NCBI GenBank assembly: GCA_036226585.1 | Contig: CP108997.1 | Location: 6,262,001-6,326,000, forward strand | DNA from: Streptomyces sp. NBC_00708 | Lineage (GTDB): Bacteria; Actinomycetota; Actinomycetes; Streptomycetales; Streptomycetaceae | Length of the DNA: 64,000 bases | Direction: 5' to 3' | In this document: one piece after another, positions 26,682 to 38,132 of the stretch | Numbering within the stretch: position 1 is the stretch's first letter | How the letters are laid out: each line of letters begins with the position of its first letter | Program-made: the position numbers and the translations under genes | Notes under the pieces: model-generated | What the model was told of the DNA's origin: nothing | Database searches by the model: none | The model's input: the letters and a program-made list of their open reading frames with translations, nothing else

Positions 26682-26718
26682 CCGAGGACCCTCCGGGCAC
26701 CGCCCCGAGGGTCCTCGG
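26682..26718 (+). terminator. Perfect 12-bp hairpin after the gene remnant
   Basis: CCGAGGACCCTC (26682-26693) pairs with GAGGGTCCTCGG (26707-26718) across a 13-base loop. It ends 25 bases before the start of the large regulator gene, whose promoter must therefore lie within or just beyond it (TACAGT at 26729-26734). Confidence 0.65.
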
Positions 26719-26743
26719 CGGGTCCGGTTACAGTGGCGCCCTC

Positions 26744-30079
<3,336 letters not shown>

Positions 30080-30114
30080 CGGCGGTCCGGCTCCGTCCCT
30101 CCATCCGGGGGCGC

Positions 30115-31773
30115 CTACGCGGGCAGCCGCTCCAGCAGCCCCGCGAAGTCCGTGCCCGCCGCCAGTGTGCCGAAGGCGAGCCCCCGGTCCCCGGCCAGCC
30201 GGGAGGCGCAGAACGCGTCGGCGACCGCCGTCGGCGCGTACCGCACCAGCAGCGAGCCCTGGAGCACCAGCGCCGCGCGCTCGATGAGCCGCCGCGCCCG
30301 CAGCGGGGCATCCTCGGTCAGGACCAGTTCGCCGCGCAGCTCCCGCCAGGCCGTGTCGAGCCGGCGGTCCGCCCCCGAGGCAGCCTCGATCTCGGTACGG
30401 AAGGCCTCCAGGGACTCCGGCTCCCGGGCCAGCGCCCGCAGCAGGTCCAGCGCGTTCACATTGCCCGACCCCTCCCAGATGCCGTTGAGCGGCGCCTCCC
30501 GGTACATGCGCGGCATGCCCGAGTCCTCCACGTAGCCGTTGCCGCCGAGGCACTCCAGCGCCTCGGCCACGGCGACGGGCTGCCGCTTGCACACCCAGTA
30601 CTTGGACACGGCCGTGGCCAGCCGCAGGAACGCCCGCTCCCCGGCGTCGCCCCGCTGGGCCCGGTCGGCGGCGCCGGCCAGCCGCAGCGCCAGCGTGGTG
30701 GCCGCCTCCGACTCGACCGCGAGGTCGCCGATCACATTGCGCATCAGCGGCTGGTCGATCAGCCTGGCGCCGAACACCGAGCGGTGGCGCACATGGTGGG
30801 CCGCCTGGGCGAGCGCGGCCCGGATGCCTGCGGCCGAGCCGAGGACGCAGTCCAGGCGGGTCATCGTCACCATGTCGATGATGGTGCGCACCCCCTTGCC
30901 CTCGGGGCCGACGAGCCAGGCCACCGTGTCGTCGAACTCCGGCTCGCTGCTGGCGTTGGACCGGTTGCCGAGCTTGTCCTTGAGCCGCTGGATGCGGAAG
31001 GTGTTGCGGCTGCCGTCCGGCAGCACGCGCGGCACCAGGAAGCAGGAGAGTCCGCCCGGTGTCTGCGCGAGCACCAGGAACAGGTCGTTCATCGGGGCAC
31101 TGGTGAACCACTTGTGCCCGCGCAGCCGCCAGGTGCCGTCACCGGCCTCGGTGGCCGTGGTGGTGTTGGCGCGCACATCGGTGCCGCCCTGTTTCTCCGT
31201 CATGCCCATCCCGGCGAGCAGCCCCGGCTTCTCGCCGGGGGTGCGCAGCCCGGCCTCGTACACCCGGCTGGTCAGCAGCGGTTCGTACGTCTTGGCCAGG
31301 TCGGGGGCGTGCCGCAGGGCCGGGACGACGGCGTACGTCATGGAGACGGGGCACAGGTGGCCCGCCTCCAGCGTCGACATGACCATGAAGCCGGCCGCGC
31401 GGGCGACATGGGCGCCGGGGCGCGCGTCGGCCCAGGCGGCACCGGCCAGACCCGCGTCCACCGAGGCGTTCATCAGGTGGTGGTAGGCGGGGTGGAAGTC
31501 GACCTCGTCGACACGGTGGCCGTAGCGGTCGTGGGTGCGCAGCACGGGCTCGTTGACGTTGGCCTGCTCGGCCCACTCCTGGGCCTGCGCGCTGCCGGCG
31601 AGCCGTCCGAGCCGGTGCAGCTCCTCGGCGTGCCACTCGGCCCCCTCGCGGCGCAGCCCCTCGAGGAGCACCGCGTCCTCGGCCACGTCGTGCCCGGTCA
31701 ACGGCGGGGCCTGGTTGGTCACTTCGTGGGTCGCGGCGGTGGGGTTGCTGCGGGGGGCGACGGTGTCGGGCAC
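30115..31773 (-). CDS. aidB: AidB-like acyl-CoA dehydrogenase-fold protein
   Basis: A 552-residue flavoprotein resembling E. coli AidB (541 residues), a DNA-alkylation response protein. It has the AidB-type N-terminus (THDRYGHRVDEVDFHPAYHHLM) and the acyl-CoA dehydrogenase core MGMTEKQGGTDVRANTT, KWFTSAPMNDLFLVLAQ and LNGIWEGSGNVNALDLLRAL. It also has the extra C-terminal helical domain (about 450-552) that binds DNA in AidB. Neighbours support the role: Ada-AlkA and Ogt genes lie about 800 bp away on the other strand. A TetR gene lies 35 bp upstream on the same strand and is probably its regulator. A general isovaleryl-CoA dehydrogenase is less likely given the length and the N-terminal motifs. 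Confidence 0.85.
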   Translation of the reverse strand: MPDTVAPRSNPTAATHEVTNQAPPLTGHDVAEDAVLLEGLRREGAEWHAEELHRLGRLAGSAQAQEWAEQANVNEPVLRTHDRYGHRVDEVDFHPAYHHLMNASVDAGLAGAAWADARPGAHVARAAGFMVMSTLEAGHLCPVSMTYAVVPALRHAPDLAKTYEPLLTSRVYEAGLRTPGEKPGLLAGMGMTEKQGGTDVRANTTTATEAGDGTWRLRGHKWFTSAPMNDLFLVLAQTPGGLSCFLVPRVLPDGSRNTFRIQRLKDKLGNRSNASSEPEFDDTVAWLVGPEGKGVRTIIDMVTMTRLDCVLGSAAGIRAALAQAAHHVRHRSVFGARLIDQPLMRNVIGDLAVESEAATTLALRLAGAADRAQRGDAGERAFLRLATAVSKYWVCKRQPVAVAEALECLGGNGYVEDSGMPRMYREAPLNGIWEGSGNVNALDLLRALAREPESLEAFRTEIEAASGADRRLDTAWRELRGELVLTEDAPLRARRLIERAALVLQGSLLVRYAPTAVADAFCASRLAGDRGLAFGTLAAGTDFAGLLERLPA

Positions 31774-31808
31774 GGGAACCTCCTGGTGGGAAGCGGTACG
31801 CGGATCGG

Positions 31809-32426
31809 TCAGGGGCGCGGCGCGGGCGGGGCGCCCGCACAGCGCAGAGCCATGGCGACGAGTTCGGTCAGCAGGGCCTCGGTGGTCTCCTCGTCCCGGG
31901 CGCCGAGCGGATCGACCAGCACCTCGCCGACCGCGCCGGTGAGCGCGGCGGCGGTGATCCCGCCGTTCTGCGCGGGCAGCAGCCCGTCCTCGATGCCCTC
32001 GTGGACGACCTCCGCGAACAGCGCCCGGTAGCGGCGGCGGAACTCCAGCCGCTCGGCGCCGACCGCCGGATCAGCGGGGGCGGCGAGCAGCGCGTAGGCC
32101 AGTCCGCGGTTCTCCAGCGCCCGGCGCGCGAAGACCTCGACACCCCGGGCGAGCCGCTCGACCGGCGTACCCGGCTCGTGCAGCACCTCGCCGAGAACCT
32201 CCACCTCGCGCCCGGCGGCGCGCCGGAACACCTCGACGGCCAGGGCCGCCTTCGAGGAGAAGTGCTGGTAGACCGAGCCGGCCGCGATGCCGGCCGAGTC
32301 GGCGACGGCGGTCACCGACGCCTGGGCCCAGCCGACCTCCGTGACCACCGAGGTGGCGGCGGCGATCAGGTGCTCCCTGGCTGCTTCGAGCCGACTGATT
32401 TCGGCGGGGGTCTTGCGGTAGGCCAT
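31809..32426 (-). CDS. TetR/AcrR-family regulator
   Basis: A 205-residue TetR protein. The N-terminal HTH is [48 protein letters not shown] (residues 20-67), and the C-terminal ligand/dimer domain shows no diagnostic motif. It is transcribed toward the aidB-like gene and likely forms an operon with it (35-bp gap). An inverted repeat, GTGAAC N12 GTTCAC, begins 8 bp before its start and is the likely autoregulatory operator. Fatty-acid-type TetR repressors often sit beside acyl-CoA dehydrogenases. If AidB-like is the correct call, this would be a TetR-controlled alkylation response rather than the classical Ada-controlled one. Confidence 0.87.
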   Translation of the reverse strand: MAYRKTPAEISRLEAAREHLIAAATSVVTEVGWAQASVTAVADSAGIAAGSVYQHFSSKAALAVEVFRRAAGREVEVLGEVLHEPGTPVERLARGVEVFARRALENRGLAYALLAAPADPAVGAERLEFRRRYRALFAEVVHEGIEDGLLPAQNGGITAAALTGAVGEVLVDPLGARDEETTEALLTELVAMALRCAGAPPAPRP

Positions 32427-32433
32427 GGAAGAA

Positions 32434-32457
32434 GTGAACCACCATTCATATGTTCAC
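32434..32457. promoter_or_regulatory. Candidate TetR operator
   Basis: GTGAAC (32434-32439) and GTTCAC (32452-32457) form a perfect 6-bp inverted repeat with a 12-base AT-rich spacer CACCATTCATAT. It begins 8 bp upstream of the tetR start and is 146 bp from the ada-alkA start. The spacing and AT-rich centre suit a TetR dimer covering a promoter. Confidence 0.5.
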
Positions 32458-32602
32458 GCCAGGTCCGTACCGACGGGCCGGGCCCGTCGCGGCCGGTCCT
32501 GTCCGACGGTGGGGGACAGGGCGTCGGGCAGCCCCAGGCAGTCCGACGCCCATGTCGGATTTCCGCCAGCCCCCGGCGCCTCCCGTGGCCCATCCTTGAA
32601 CC

Positions 32603-34093
32603 ATGCACACCGACACCGAGCGCTGCGTCCGGGCGGTCCGGTCCAAGGACGCCCGCTTCGACGGCTGGTTCTTCACGGCCGTCCTGACCACCCGGATCTA
32701 CTGCCGCCCGAGCTGCCCCGTCGTGCCGCCCAAGGCCGAGAACATGACGTTCTACCCGAGCGCGGCGGCCTGCCAGCAGGCCGGGTTCCGGGCCTGCAAG
32801 CGGTGCCGCCCCGACACCAGCCCGGGATCGCCCGAGTGGAACGCGCGGGCCGACTCGGTGGCCCGCGCGATGCGGCTCATCCGGGACGGGGTCGTCGACC
32901 GCGAAGGCGTCCCCGGCCTCGCCGCCCGCCTCGGATACTCGCCCCGCCAGATCGAACGCCAGCTCCTCGCCGAACTGGGAGCGGGACCGCTCGCCCTCGC
33001 CCGCGCCCAGCGCGCCCAGACCGCACGGGTGCTGATCGAGACCACCGCCCTGCCGATGGCCGAGGTGGCCTTCGCCGCCGGGTTCTCCTCGATCCGGACC
33101 TTCAACGACACCGTCCGCGAGGTCTTCGCCCTGGCCCCCGGCGAGCTGCGCACCCGCGCCGCCCGCTCGGCCCCGGCGCCCGCCACCCCGGGCGTCATCG
33201 CGCTGCGCCTCCCGTACCGTGCCCCGCTCAACCCCAGCAACCTCTTCGGCCACCTCGCCGCGACGGCCGTCCCGGGCGTCGAGGAGTGGCGCGACGGGGC
33301 GTACCGGCGCACCCTCGCCCTGCCGCACGGCCACGGCGTCGTCGCGCTCACCCCGCGCCCCGACCACATCGCCTGCCGGCTCTCGCTCACCGACCCGCGC
33401 GACCTCACCCTCGCCATCAGCCGGTGCCGCTGGCTGCTCGACCTCGACGCCGACCCGGTCGCCGTCGACGAACAGCTGCGCACCGACCCGCTCCTCGCCC
33501 CGCTGGTCGACGAGGCACCGGGCCGCCGGGTGCCGAGGACCGTGGACGGCGCGGAGTTCGCCGTCCGCGCCGTGCTCGGCCAGCAGGTGTCCACGGCCGC
33601 CGCCCGCACCCATGCCGCCCGGCTGGTCACCGCCCACGGCACTCCGGTCGACGACCCCGAGGGCGGGCTCACCCACCTCTTCCCGGACCCGGAGGCACTG
33701 GCCGGGCTCGACCCCGAGCAGCTGGCCCTCCCGCGCAGCCGCCGCCGCACGCTGACCACCCTCGTCCAGGCCCTGGCGGACGGCTCGCTGCGCCTCGGCC
33801 CCGACGCCGACTGGGAGCGGGCCCGCACCGAACTGGCCGCGCTGCCGGGGTTCGGCCCCTGGACCGTCGAGGTCATCGCCATGCGCGCCCTCGGCGACCC
33901 GGACGCCTTCCTCCCGACCGACCTCGGCATCCGCAGGTCCGCCCAGCAGCTCGGTCTGCCGTCCACCCCGGCCGCGCTCACGGCCCGCGCGGCCGGCTGG
34001 CGCCCCTGGCGCGCGTACGCCGTCCAGTACCTCTGGACGGTCGACGACCACCCGATCAACCACCTCCCGTCACCTCAAGGAAGTGCCCCGTGA
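32603..34093 (+). CDS. Ada-AlkA fusion: methylphosphotriester sensor / 3-methyladenine DNA glycosylase
   Basis: A 496-residue tripartite DNA-alkylation protein. Residues 1-75 are the Ada N-terminal zinc domain with four cysteines, C34 and C38 (IYCRPSCP) and C65 and C68 (ACKRCRP); one of these accepts methyl groups from phosphotriesters. Residues 80-165 are an AraC-type DNA-binding domain ([22 protein letters not shown]). Residues 175-490 are AlkA, with the HhH motif [18 protein letters not shown] and catalytic D440 in [10 protein letters not shown], and excise alkylated bases. The fusion should sense damage, activate transcription and repair. Its stop overlaps the ogt start as GTGA, so it is expected to drive that gene. 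Assignment is firm. Confidence 0.95.
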   Translation: MHTDTERCVRAVRSKDARFDGWFFTAVLTTRIYCRPSCPVVPPKAENMTFYPSAAACQQAGFRACKRCRPDTSPGSPEWNARADSVARAMRLIRDGVVDREGVPGLAARLGYSPRQIERQLLAELGAGPLALARAQRAQTARVLIETTALPMAEVAFAAGFSSIRTFNDTVREVFALAPGELRTRAARSAPAPATPGVIALRLPYRAPLNPSNLFGHLAATAVPGVEEWRDGAYRRTLALPHGHGVVALTPRPDHIACRLSLTDPRDLTLAISRCRWLLDLDADPVAVDEQLRTDPLLAPLVDEAPGRRVPRTVDGAEFAVRAVLGQQVSTAAARTHAARLVTAHGTPVDDPEGGLTHLFPDPEALAGLDPEQLALPRSRRRTLTTLVQALADGSLRLGPDADWERARTELAALPGFGPWTVEVIAMRALGDPDAFLPTDLGIRRSAQQLGLPSTPAALTARAAGWRPWRAYAVQYLWTVDDHPINHLPSPQGSAP

Positions 34094-34590
34094 CACGGCA
34101 GCACACCGTCGTCGACAGCCCCTACGGGCCGCTGACGCTCGTCGCCACCGACGGCGTTCTCGCCGGCCTCTACATGACCGGCCAGCGCCACCGGCCCCCG
34201 GAGGAGACCTTCGGCGAGCCCGACCCCCGCCCGTTCCCCGAGGTGGTCCGCCAGCTCGACGCCTACTTCGCCGGCGAACTGCGCGATTTCGACCTGCCGT
34301 TGCACCTCGACGGCACTCCGTTCCAGCGGAGCGTCTGGGAGCAGCTGCGGCTCATCCCGTACGGGGAGACCCGCTCGTACGGGGAACTCGCCGAGAACCT
34401 CGGCAAGCCCGGCGCCTCGCGGGCGGTGGGCCTGGCCAACGGCAAGAACCCGGTCGGCATCATCGTGCCCTGCCACCGCGTGATCGGGGCGTCCGGCGGC
34501 CTCACCGGCTACGGCGGCGGCCTGGACCGCAAGCAGCGCCTGCTGGCCTTCGAGAACGGTACGGAGGAGAGCGCGCCGGCGCTGTTCTGA
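34090..34590 (+). CDS. ogt: Methylated-DNA-protein-cysteine methyltransferase
   Basis: A suicide enzyme removing methyl groups from O6-methylguanine and O4-methylthymine. It has 166 residues from the GTG at 34090. The active-site motif is [22 protein letters not shown] with acceptor Cys128. The helix-turn-helix [27 protein letters not shown] is the DNA-binding arginine-finger region, and the N-terminal ribonuclease-like domain (1-75) is as in Ogt/MGMT. It is translationally coupled to the Ada-AlkA gene by GTGA, and the pair is closed by the long hairpin at 34597-34644. Length and motifs leave no reasonable alternative. Confidence 0.96.
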   Translation: MTRQHTVVDSPYGPLTLVATDGVLAGLYMTGQRHRPPEETFGEPDPRPFPEVVRQLDAYFAGELRDFDLPLHLDGTPFQRSVWEQLRLIPYGETRSYGELAENLGKPGASRAVGLANGKNPVGIIVPCHRVIGASGGLTGYGGGLDRKQRLLAFENGTEESAPALF

Positions 34591-34596
34591 GGCGCG

Positions 34597-34644
34597 CGTA
34601 CGGCGAGGGGCCCCGCACGCGTGTGCGGGGCCCCTCGCCGTACG
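34597..34644. terminator. 22-bp perfect hairpin between ogt and the convergent exporter gene
   Basis: Arms 34597-34618 and 34623-34644 are perfectly complementary, with loop GCGT. It lies 6 bases after the ogt stop and 14 bases before the stop of the convergent gene, and would terminate both transcripts. Confidence 0.85.
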
Positions 34645-34658
34645 GCAGGCTTCGCGGG

Positions 34659-35243
34659 TCAGCCGGTGAAGATCTCGGTCACCGTCCAGATCGCCAGCCC
34701 CAGCATGCAGAGCCCGCCGATCCGCTGCACGGTCTTCAGCGGGACGCGCTTCGCGATGAACCGGCCCGCCAGCAGCGCCAGCGCCGACACGGACATCAGG
34801 GCGGCGGCGGAACCGATCGCGGTCGACCAGGTGCCGTTGCTCGCCGCGAGGTTGGCCGTCGTGATCTGGGTGAGGTCGCCCCACTCGCTGATGAACACCG
34901 CCATGAACGCCGTCGAGTACACCGGCCAGAACCCGGTCACCGTCTTCGGGCCCGCCTCGTCGTCCTCGTCGTCCCCGCCCCCGCGCAGCAGCATGAACGC
35001 GCCGAACGCGAAGAGCGAGGCCGAGACGAGTTTGACGATCCAGTCGGGCAGCAGACCGAGCAGCCCGCCCGCCCCCACCGCGATGGCCACATGCACGATG
35101 AACGCGGACGAGGTGCCGAACCAGACATAGAGCGGGCGCATGCGCGTGCCCATCGCGAGCGACGCGAACATCGTCTTGTCCGGGAGTTCGGCGAGGAAGA
35201 TCAGCCCGAAAGCGGTGATGATCGCCAGGGGGTCGAGATGCAT
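34659..35243 (-). CDS. TMEM165/GDT1-family Mn2+/Ca2+ exporter
   Basis: A 194-residue inner-membrane cation exporter with six segments and the two family signatures: LAELPDKTMFAS in TM1 (ELPDKT, with proline where ExGDKT is usual) and ISEWGDLTQITTANLA in TM4 (EWGDLT). An acidic, disordered loop GGGDDEDDEAGPK separates the halves. The gene is preceded on the same strand by what looks like a yybP-ykoY manganese riboswitch at 35341-35464, which supports manganese efflux. The ATG at 35243 is chosen because the upstream in-frame sequence covers the riboswitch and lacks protein character. The role is well supported by family and RNA together. Confidence 0.92.
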   Translation of the reverse strand: MHLDPLAIITAFGLIFLAELPDKTMFASLAMGTRMRPLYVWFGTSSAFIVHVAIAVGAGGLLGLLPDWIVKLVSASLFAFGAFMLLRGGGDDEDDEAGPKTVTGFWPVYSTAFMAVFISEWGDLTQITTANLAASNGTWSTAIGSAAALMSVSALALLAGRFIAKRVPLKTVQRIGGLCMLGLAIWTVTEIFTG

Positions 35244-35340
35244 TCCGGGTGGCTTTCTGTACGAGCCGGGCCCCGGATCTCCGCGAAGTGCCGATCGGCG
35301 TTTCGGAGGACCACTCGGCCCGGCATGACGGCACCGCCCA

Positions 35341-35464
35341 CCGGGCGTGGGCGTGTCATACCTGACCGAAGGTCTCGCCCACCCGTGATGATCCACGAGC
35401 CCGGCCACCGGGAACCCGGAGGCTCCAGTGTGTCGACGACCGGTTTGCGGGGCTACTCCCCTTC
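35341..35464 (-). ncRNA. yybP-ykoY (Mn2+-sensing) riboswitch
   Basis: On the minus strand the segment begins GAAGGGGAGTAGCCCCGC, contains GTCGACACACTGG, then CGAGACCTTCGGTCAGG and TATGACACGCCCACG. These are in order the conserved blocks of the yybP-ykoY motif: GGGGAGUAG at the 5' edge, a GUCNNCACAC internal loop, and CGAGACCUU...GGUAUGAC at the 3' side. It ends about 97 bases before the start of a TMEM165/GDT1 exporter gene, the classic target. Known family behaviour: Mn2+ binding turns the gene on. Boundaries are approximate. Confidence 0.85.
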
Positions 35465-35482
35465 GCAGCCGTCCACACTACC

Positions 35483-36127
35483 TCACCCGGCCGGCCGCCG
35501 CCGCGCGAGCAGGAACGCCTGCGGAGTGCGCTCCTCCGGATCGGCCGCCCGCACGAGGCGTGCCCGCACCTCGCACCCGGCGCCCTCCAGCAGCCCACCC
35601 ACCCGCTCCGGGTCGAAGCGGTACACATCGAGCTCCACGGAATGCCCGTACGCGTGCTCCAGCCGCACGCCCTCGTCGCCGCCCGCCTTGAAAGCGATGA
35701 GCAGATGGCCGCCGGGGGCCAGCACGCGGTGGAACTCGGCGATGTACGCCCCCAGCTCCCGCGGCGGGGTGTGCACGAGCGAGTACCAGGCGAGGGCCCC
35801 GCCGAGCGAACCGTCCGCCAGGTCGAGGGCGGTCATCGTCCCGACCTCGAACCGCAGCTCCGGGTGGCGCCGCCGCGCCTCCGCGACCATGCCGGGCGAC
35901 AGGTCCACGCCGAACGCGGACAGCCCGAGATCCCGCAGGTGCGCGGTGACCCGCCCCGGCCCGCACCCCAGGTCGGCGACCGGACCGCCGTCCCCGGCAC
36001 GCACGTACTCCGCGAAGGCGCCGAGCATCGCCCGGTCCAGGGGCTTCACAGCCAGCTCGTCGGCGAGGAGCGAGGCGTAGTCGGCGGCGACGGTGTCGTA
36101 CGAGGTGCGGGTGGAGTGGAGAGTCAT
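35483..36127 (-). CDS. Class I SAM-dependent methyltransferase
   Basis: A 214-residue small-molecule methyltransferase. Motif I VADLGCGPGRVTAHL binds SAM; later come FGVDLSPGMVAEARRRHPEL, WYSLVHTPPRELGAYIAEFHRVLAPGGHLLIAF and FRFD-like YRFDPERVGGLLEGAG. It matches the Methyltransf_25/11 type, common as orphan genes in streptomycetes, and the substrate is unknown. ATG 36127 is chosen because it opens MTLHSTRTSYDTVAADYAS, the family's normal N-terminus. On its strand TACGTT lies 7 bases upstream with no ribosome-binding site, suggesting a leaderless transcript. It diverges from a VapB-like gene 45 bp away. Confidence 0.88.
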   Translation of the reverse strand: MTLHSTRTSYDTVAADYASLLADELAVKPLDRAMLGAFAEYVRAGDGGPVADLGCGPGRVTAHLRDLGLSAFGVDLSPGMVAEARRRHPELRFEVGTMTALDLADGSLGGALAWYSLVHTPPRELGAYIAEFHRVLAPGGHLLIAFKAGGDEGVRLEHAYGHSVELDVYRFDPERVGGLLEGAGCEVRARLVRAADPEERTPQAFLLARRRPAG

Positions 36128-36172
36128 GCCCGGGAACGTATCCGTGTCCGGGAGCGGTGCTACCGTCCCGCC
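36128..36172. promoter_or_regulatory. Divergent leaderless promoters, methyltransferase / VapB-like
   Basis: Minus strand: TACGTT (36135-36140) is 7 bases from the methyltransferase ATG. Plus strand: TACCGT (36161-36166) is 6 bases from the ATG at 36173. No Shine-Dalgarno sequence is present on either side. Promoter activity is inferred from spacing only. Confidence 0.45.
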
Positions 36173-36373
36173 ATGGCGAAGGTAGCGATCAGCCTCGACG
36201 CGGAACTCGTGGTCGAAGTCATGGTGCTCGCGGGGGCCGGTAACCCGCAGGACGCGGTCGAACTCGTCGTGCGCGACTACATCGCGCGCGGCCACCGCAC
36301 CGAGGCGCGGACAGCGGCGCGCGACGAGACCGTGCGCGAGGGCGAGACCCGGCCGCCGGAAACCCAGGGCTGA
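36173..36373 (+). CDS. VapB/DUF2191-like small protein, orphan antitoxin type
   Basis: A 66-residue protein. MAKVAISLDAELVVEVMVLAG...DAVELVVRDYIARG is the ribbon-helix-helix-like N-domain of type II VapB antitoxins, and the tail (TEARTAARDETVREGETRPPETQG) is charged and disordered. No PIN-domain (VapC) partner follows; the next gene is a convergent NUDIX hydrolase 19 bases away. It may be a solitary DNA-binding protein or a relic of a toxin-antitoxin pair. It is probably leaderless (TACCGT 6 bases before ATG). The frame has normal GC3 codon use, so it is likely translated. Confidence 0.68.
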   Translation: MAKVAISLDAELVVEVMVLAGAGNPQDAVELVVRDYIARGHRTEARTAARDETVREGETRPPETQG

Positions 36374-36392
36374 CCGGACCGGGCACCGCGCC

Positions 36393-36884
36393 TCAGCCGA
36401 CGGGGCGGCCGTCCTCCAGCTCCACGGCGCCCGTGCCGGACTCCAGGGCCTTCAGCGCCGCGTGCATCCGCCAGGCGCGCGCTCCCTTCAGGTGCTGGTC
36501 GATCTCCGCCGGCTCGACCAGCTTCCAGGACAGGAGCTCCGACTCCTGGAGCCGGATCGCCTTCAGCTGCTCCTCGTCCAGGACCCCGCCGTCGTACACG
36601 TACGCCACGATCGGCGGGCGGTCGCTGCCGCGCGCCCAGTCGACGACGAGGAGCCGGCCGGGCTCGATGTCGAGCCCGATCTCCTCCAGCGACTCGCGCC
36701 GCGCTCCCTGCCGCGGGGTCTCCCCGTCCGCGGACTCGACCGTCCCGCCGGGGAGAGTCCAGCCCTCCCGGTAGTTCGGCTCGACGAGCAGCACCCGGCC
36801 GTTCGCGTCCCGGAAGACACAGGCGGCGCCGACGAGGACCTTGGGGAGACCGGCGATGTACGTGGCGTAGTCAGTAGTGGTCAC
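36393..36884 (-). CDS. NUDIX hydrolase
   Basis: A 163-residue pyrophosphohydrolase. The Nudix box GGTVESADGETPRQGARRESLEEIG (about residues 46-70) has the REx2EE core as RRESLEEIG; the spacing insertion SADGE is slightly longer than the classical G-x5-E. The N-terminal strand is VLVGAACVFRDANGRVLLVEPNYREGWTLPGG. The substrate (nucleotide sugar, damaged nucleotide or other) cannot be told. GTG 36884 is preferred: TACGCT lies 6 bases upstream, pointing to a leaderless mRNA, and longer in-frame extensions are not protein-like. It diverges from glycerate kinase. Confidence 0.88.
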   Translation of the reverse strand: MTTTDYATYIAGLPKVLVGAACVFRDANGRVLLVEPNYREGWTLPGGTVESADGETPRQGARRESLEEIGLDIEPGRLLVVDWARGSDRPPIVAYVYDGGVLDEEQLKAIRLQESELLSWKLVEPAEIDQHLKGARAWRMHAALKALESGTGAVELEDGRPVG

Positions 36885-36992
36885 ACGGTCAGCGTAGGCC
36901 CACTTTGATCGATCAGACCATGGGCAGGGAGGGGGTACGGCGGATAGGGTCGGGGCGGCGCGACTGCCTGTTCGAAAGCAAAGGGAATCAAG

Positions 36993-38126
36993 GTGACGGA
37001 CGGAGCAGTGATGGAGACCGCACGCGTGCTCGTCGCGGCGGACAAGTTCAAGGGCTCGCTCACGGCCGTGCAGGTCGCGGAGCGGGTGACGGCCGGGCTG
37101 CGGCGCGTCGTCCCCGGGGTGCGGGTGGAGACCCTGCCCGTGGCGGACGGCGGCGACGGCACGGTGGCGGCGGCGGTGGCCGCCGGCTTCGAGCGCCGCG
37201 AGGCGCGGGTGACCGGGCCGCTGGGCGACCCCGTCACCGCCGCGTACGCGGTGCGCGGGACCACCGCGGTGGTCGAGATGGCCGAGGCGTCCGGCCTCCA
37301 GCACCTGCCCGAGGGGGTCTTCGCACCCCTCACGGCCACCACGTACGGCTCCGGGGAACTCCTCCTCGCCGCGGCCGACGCGGGGGCGCGGACCATCGTG
37401 TTCGGCGTCGGCGGCAGCGCGACCACGGACGGCGGCGCCGGCATGCTCGCCGCGCTCGGCGCGCGCTTCCTCGACGCGGACGGCAAGCCGGTCGGCCCCG
37501 GCGGCGGCGGCCTCGCGGACCTCGCCGATGCGGACCTCTCCGGGCTCGACCCCCGCCTCGCGGACATCGACCTGATCCTCGCCAGCGACGTCGACAACCC
37601 GCTGACCGGCCCGAAGGGCGCCCCCGAGGTCTACGGCCGCCAGAAGGGCGCCACCGAGGCCGACATCGCGGTGCTCGACGCGGCGCTCGCGCACTACGCG
37701 TCGCTCCTCGGCCCCGAGCAGGCCCAACTGCCCGGTGCAGGGGCGGCCGGCGGCATCGGCTACGGCGCACTCGTCGCCCTCGGCGCGCGCTTCCGCCCCG
37801 GGATCGAGGTCATGCTCGACGTCCTCGGCTTCGCGCCCGCGCTGGAGCGGGCGACGTTCGTCATCACCGGCGAGGGCTCCCTCGACGCGCAGACCCTGCA
37901 CGGCAAGGCACCGGCGGGCGTCGCGGCGGCGGCGCGGGCGGCGGGCGTGGAGGTCGTCGCGGTGTGCGGGCGGCTGGCGCTGTCGCCGGAGGCGCTGGAG
38001 GGGGCGGGGATCCGGCGGGCGTACGCACTGCTGGAGCTGGAGCCGGATCCTGCGGTGTGCATGGCTGAGGCGGGGCCGTTGCTGGAGCGGGCCGCGGAGT
38101 CGATCGCGCGCGACTTTCTGGCGTGA
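36993..38126 (+). CDS. Glycerate kinase
   Basis: Phosphorylates glycerate (2- or 3-phosphoglycerate forming, class I GarK/GlxK type), linking glyoxylate or serine-type metabolism to glycolysis. It has 377 residues from the GTG at 36993. Family motifs are LVAADKFKGSLTAVQVAERV at the N-terminus, LPVADGGDGTVAAAVAAG, GVGGSATTDGGAGMLAALG (near 145) and FVITGEGSLDAQTLHGKAP near 290. The start is not settled: GTG 36993 has AAAGGGA 6 bases upstream, while ATG 37011 (METARVL) has GGAG 5 bases upstream. It is monocistronic, followed by the large inverted repeat at 38133-38277. Confidence 0.9.
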   Translation: MTDGAVMETARVLVAADKFKGSLTAVQVAERVTAGLRRVVPGVRVETLPVADGGDGTVAAAVAAGFERREARVTGPLGDPVTAAYAVRGTTAVVEMAEASGLQHLPEGVFAPLTATTYGSGELLLAAADAGARTIVFGVGGSATTDGGAGMLAALGARFLDADGKPVGPGGGGLADLADADLSGLDPRLADIDLILASDVDNPLTGPKGAPEVYGRQKGATEADIAVLDAALAHYASLLGPEQAQLPGAGAAGGIGYGALVALGARFRPGIEVMLDVLGFAPALERATFVITGEGSLDAQTLHGKAPAGVAAAARAAGVEVVAVCGRLALSPEALEGAGIRRAYALLELEPDPAVCMAEAGPLLERAAESIARDFLA

Positions 38127-38132
38127 GGCTTT

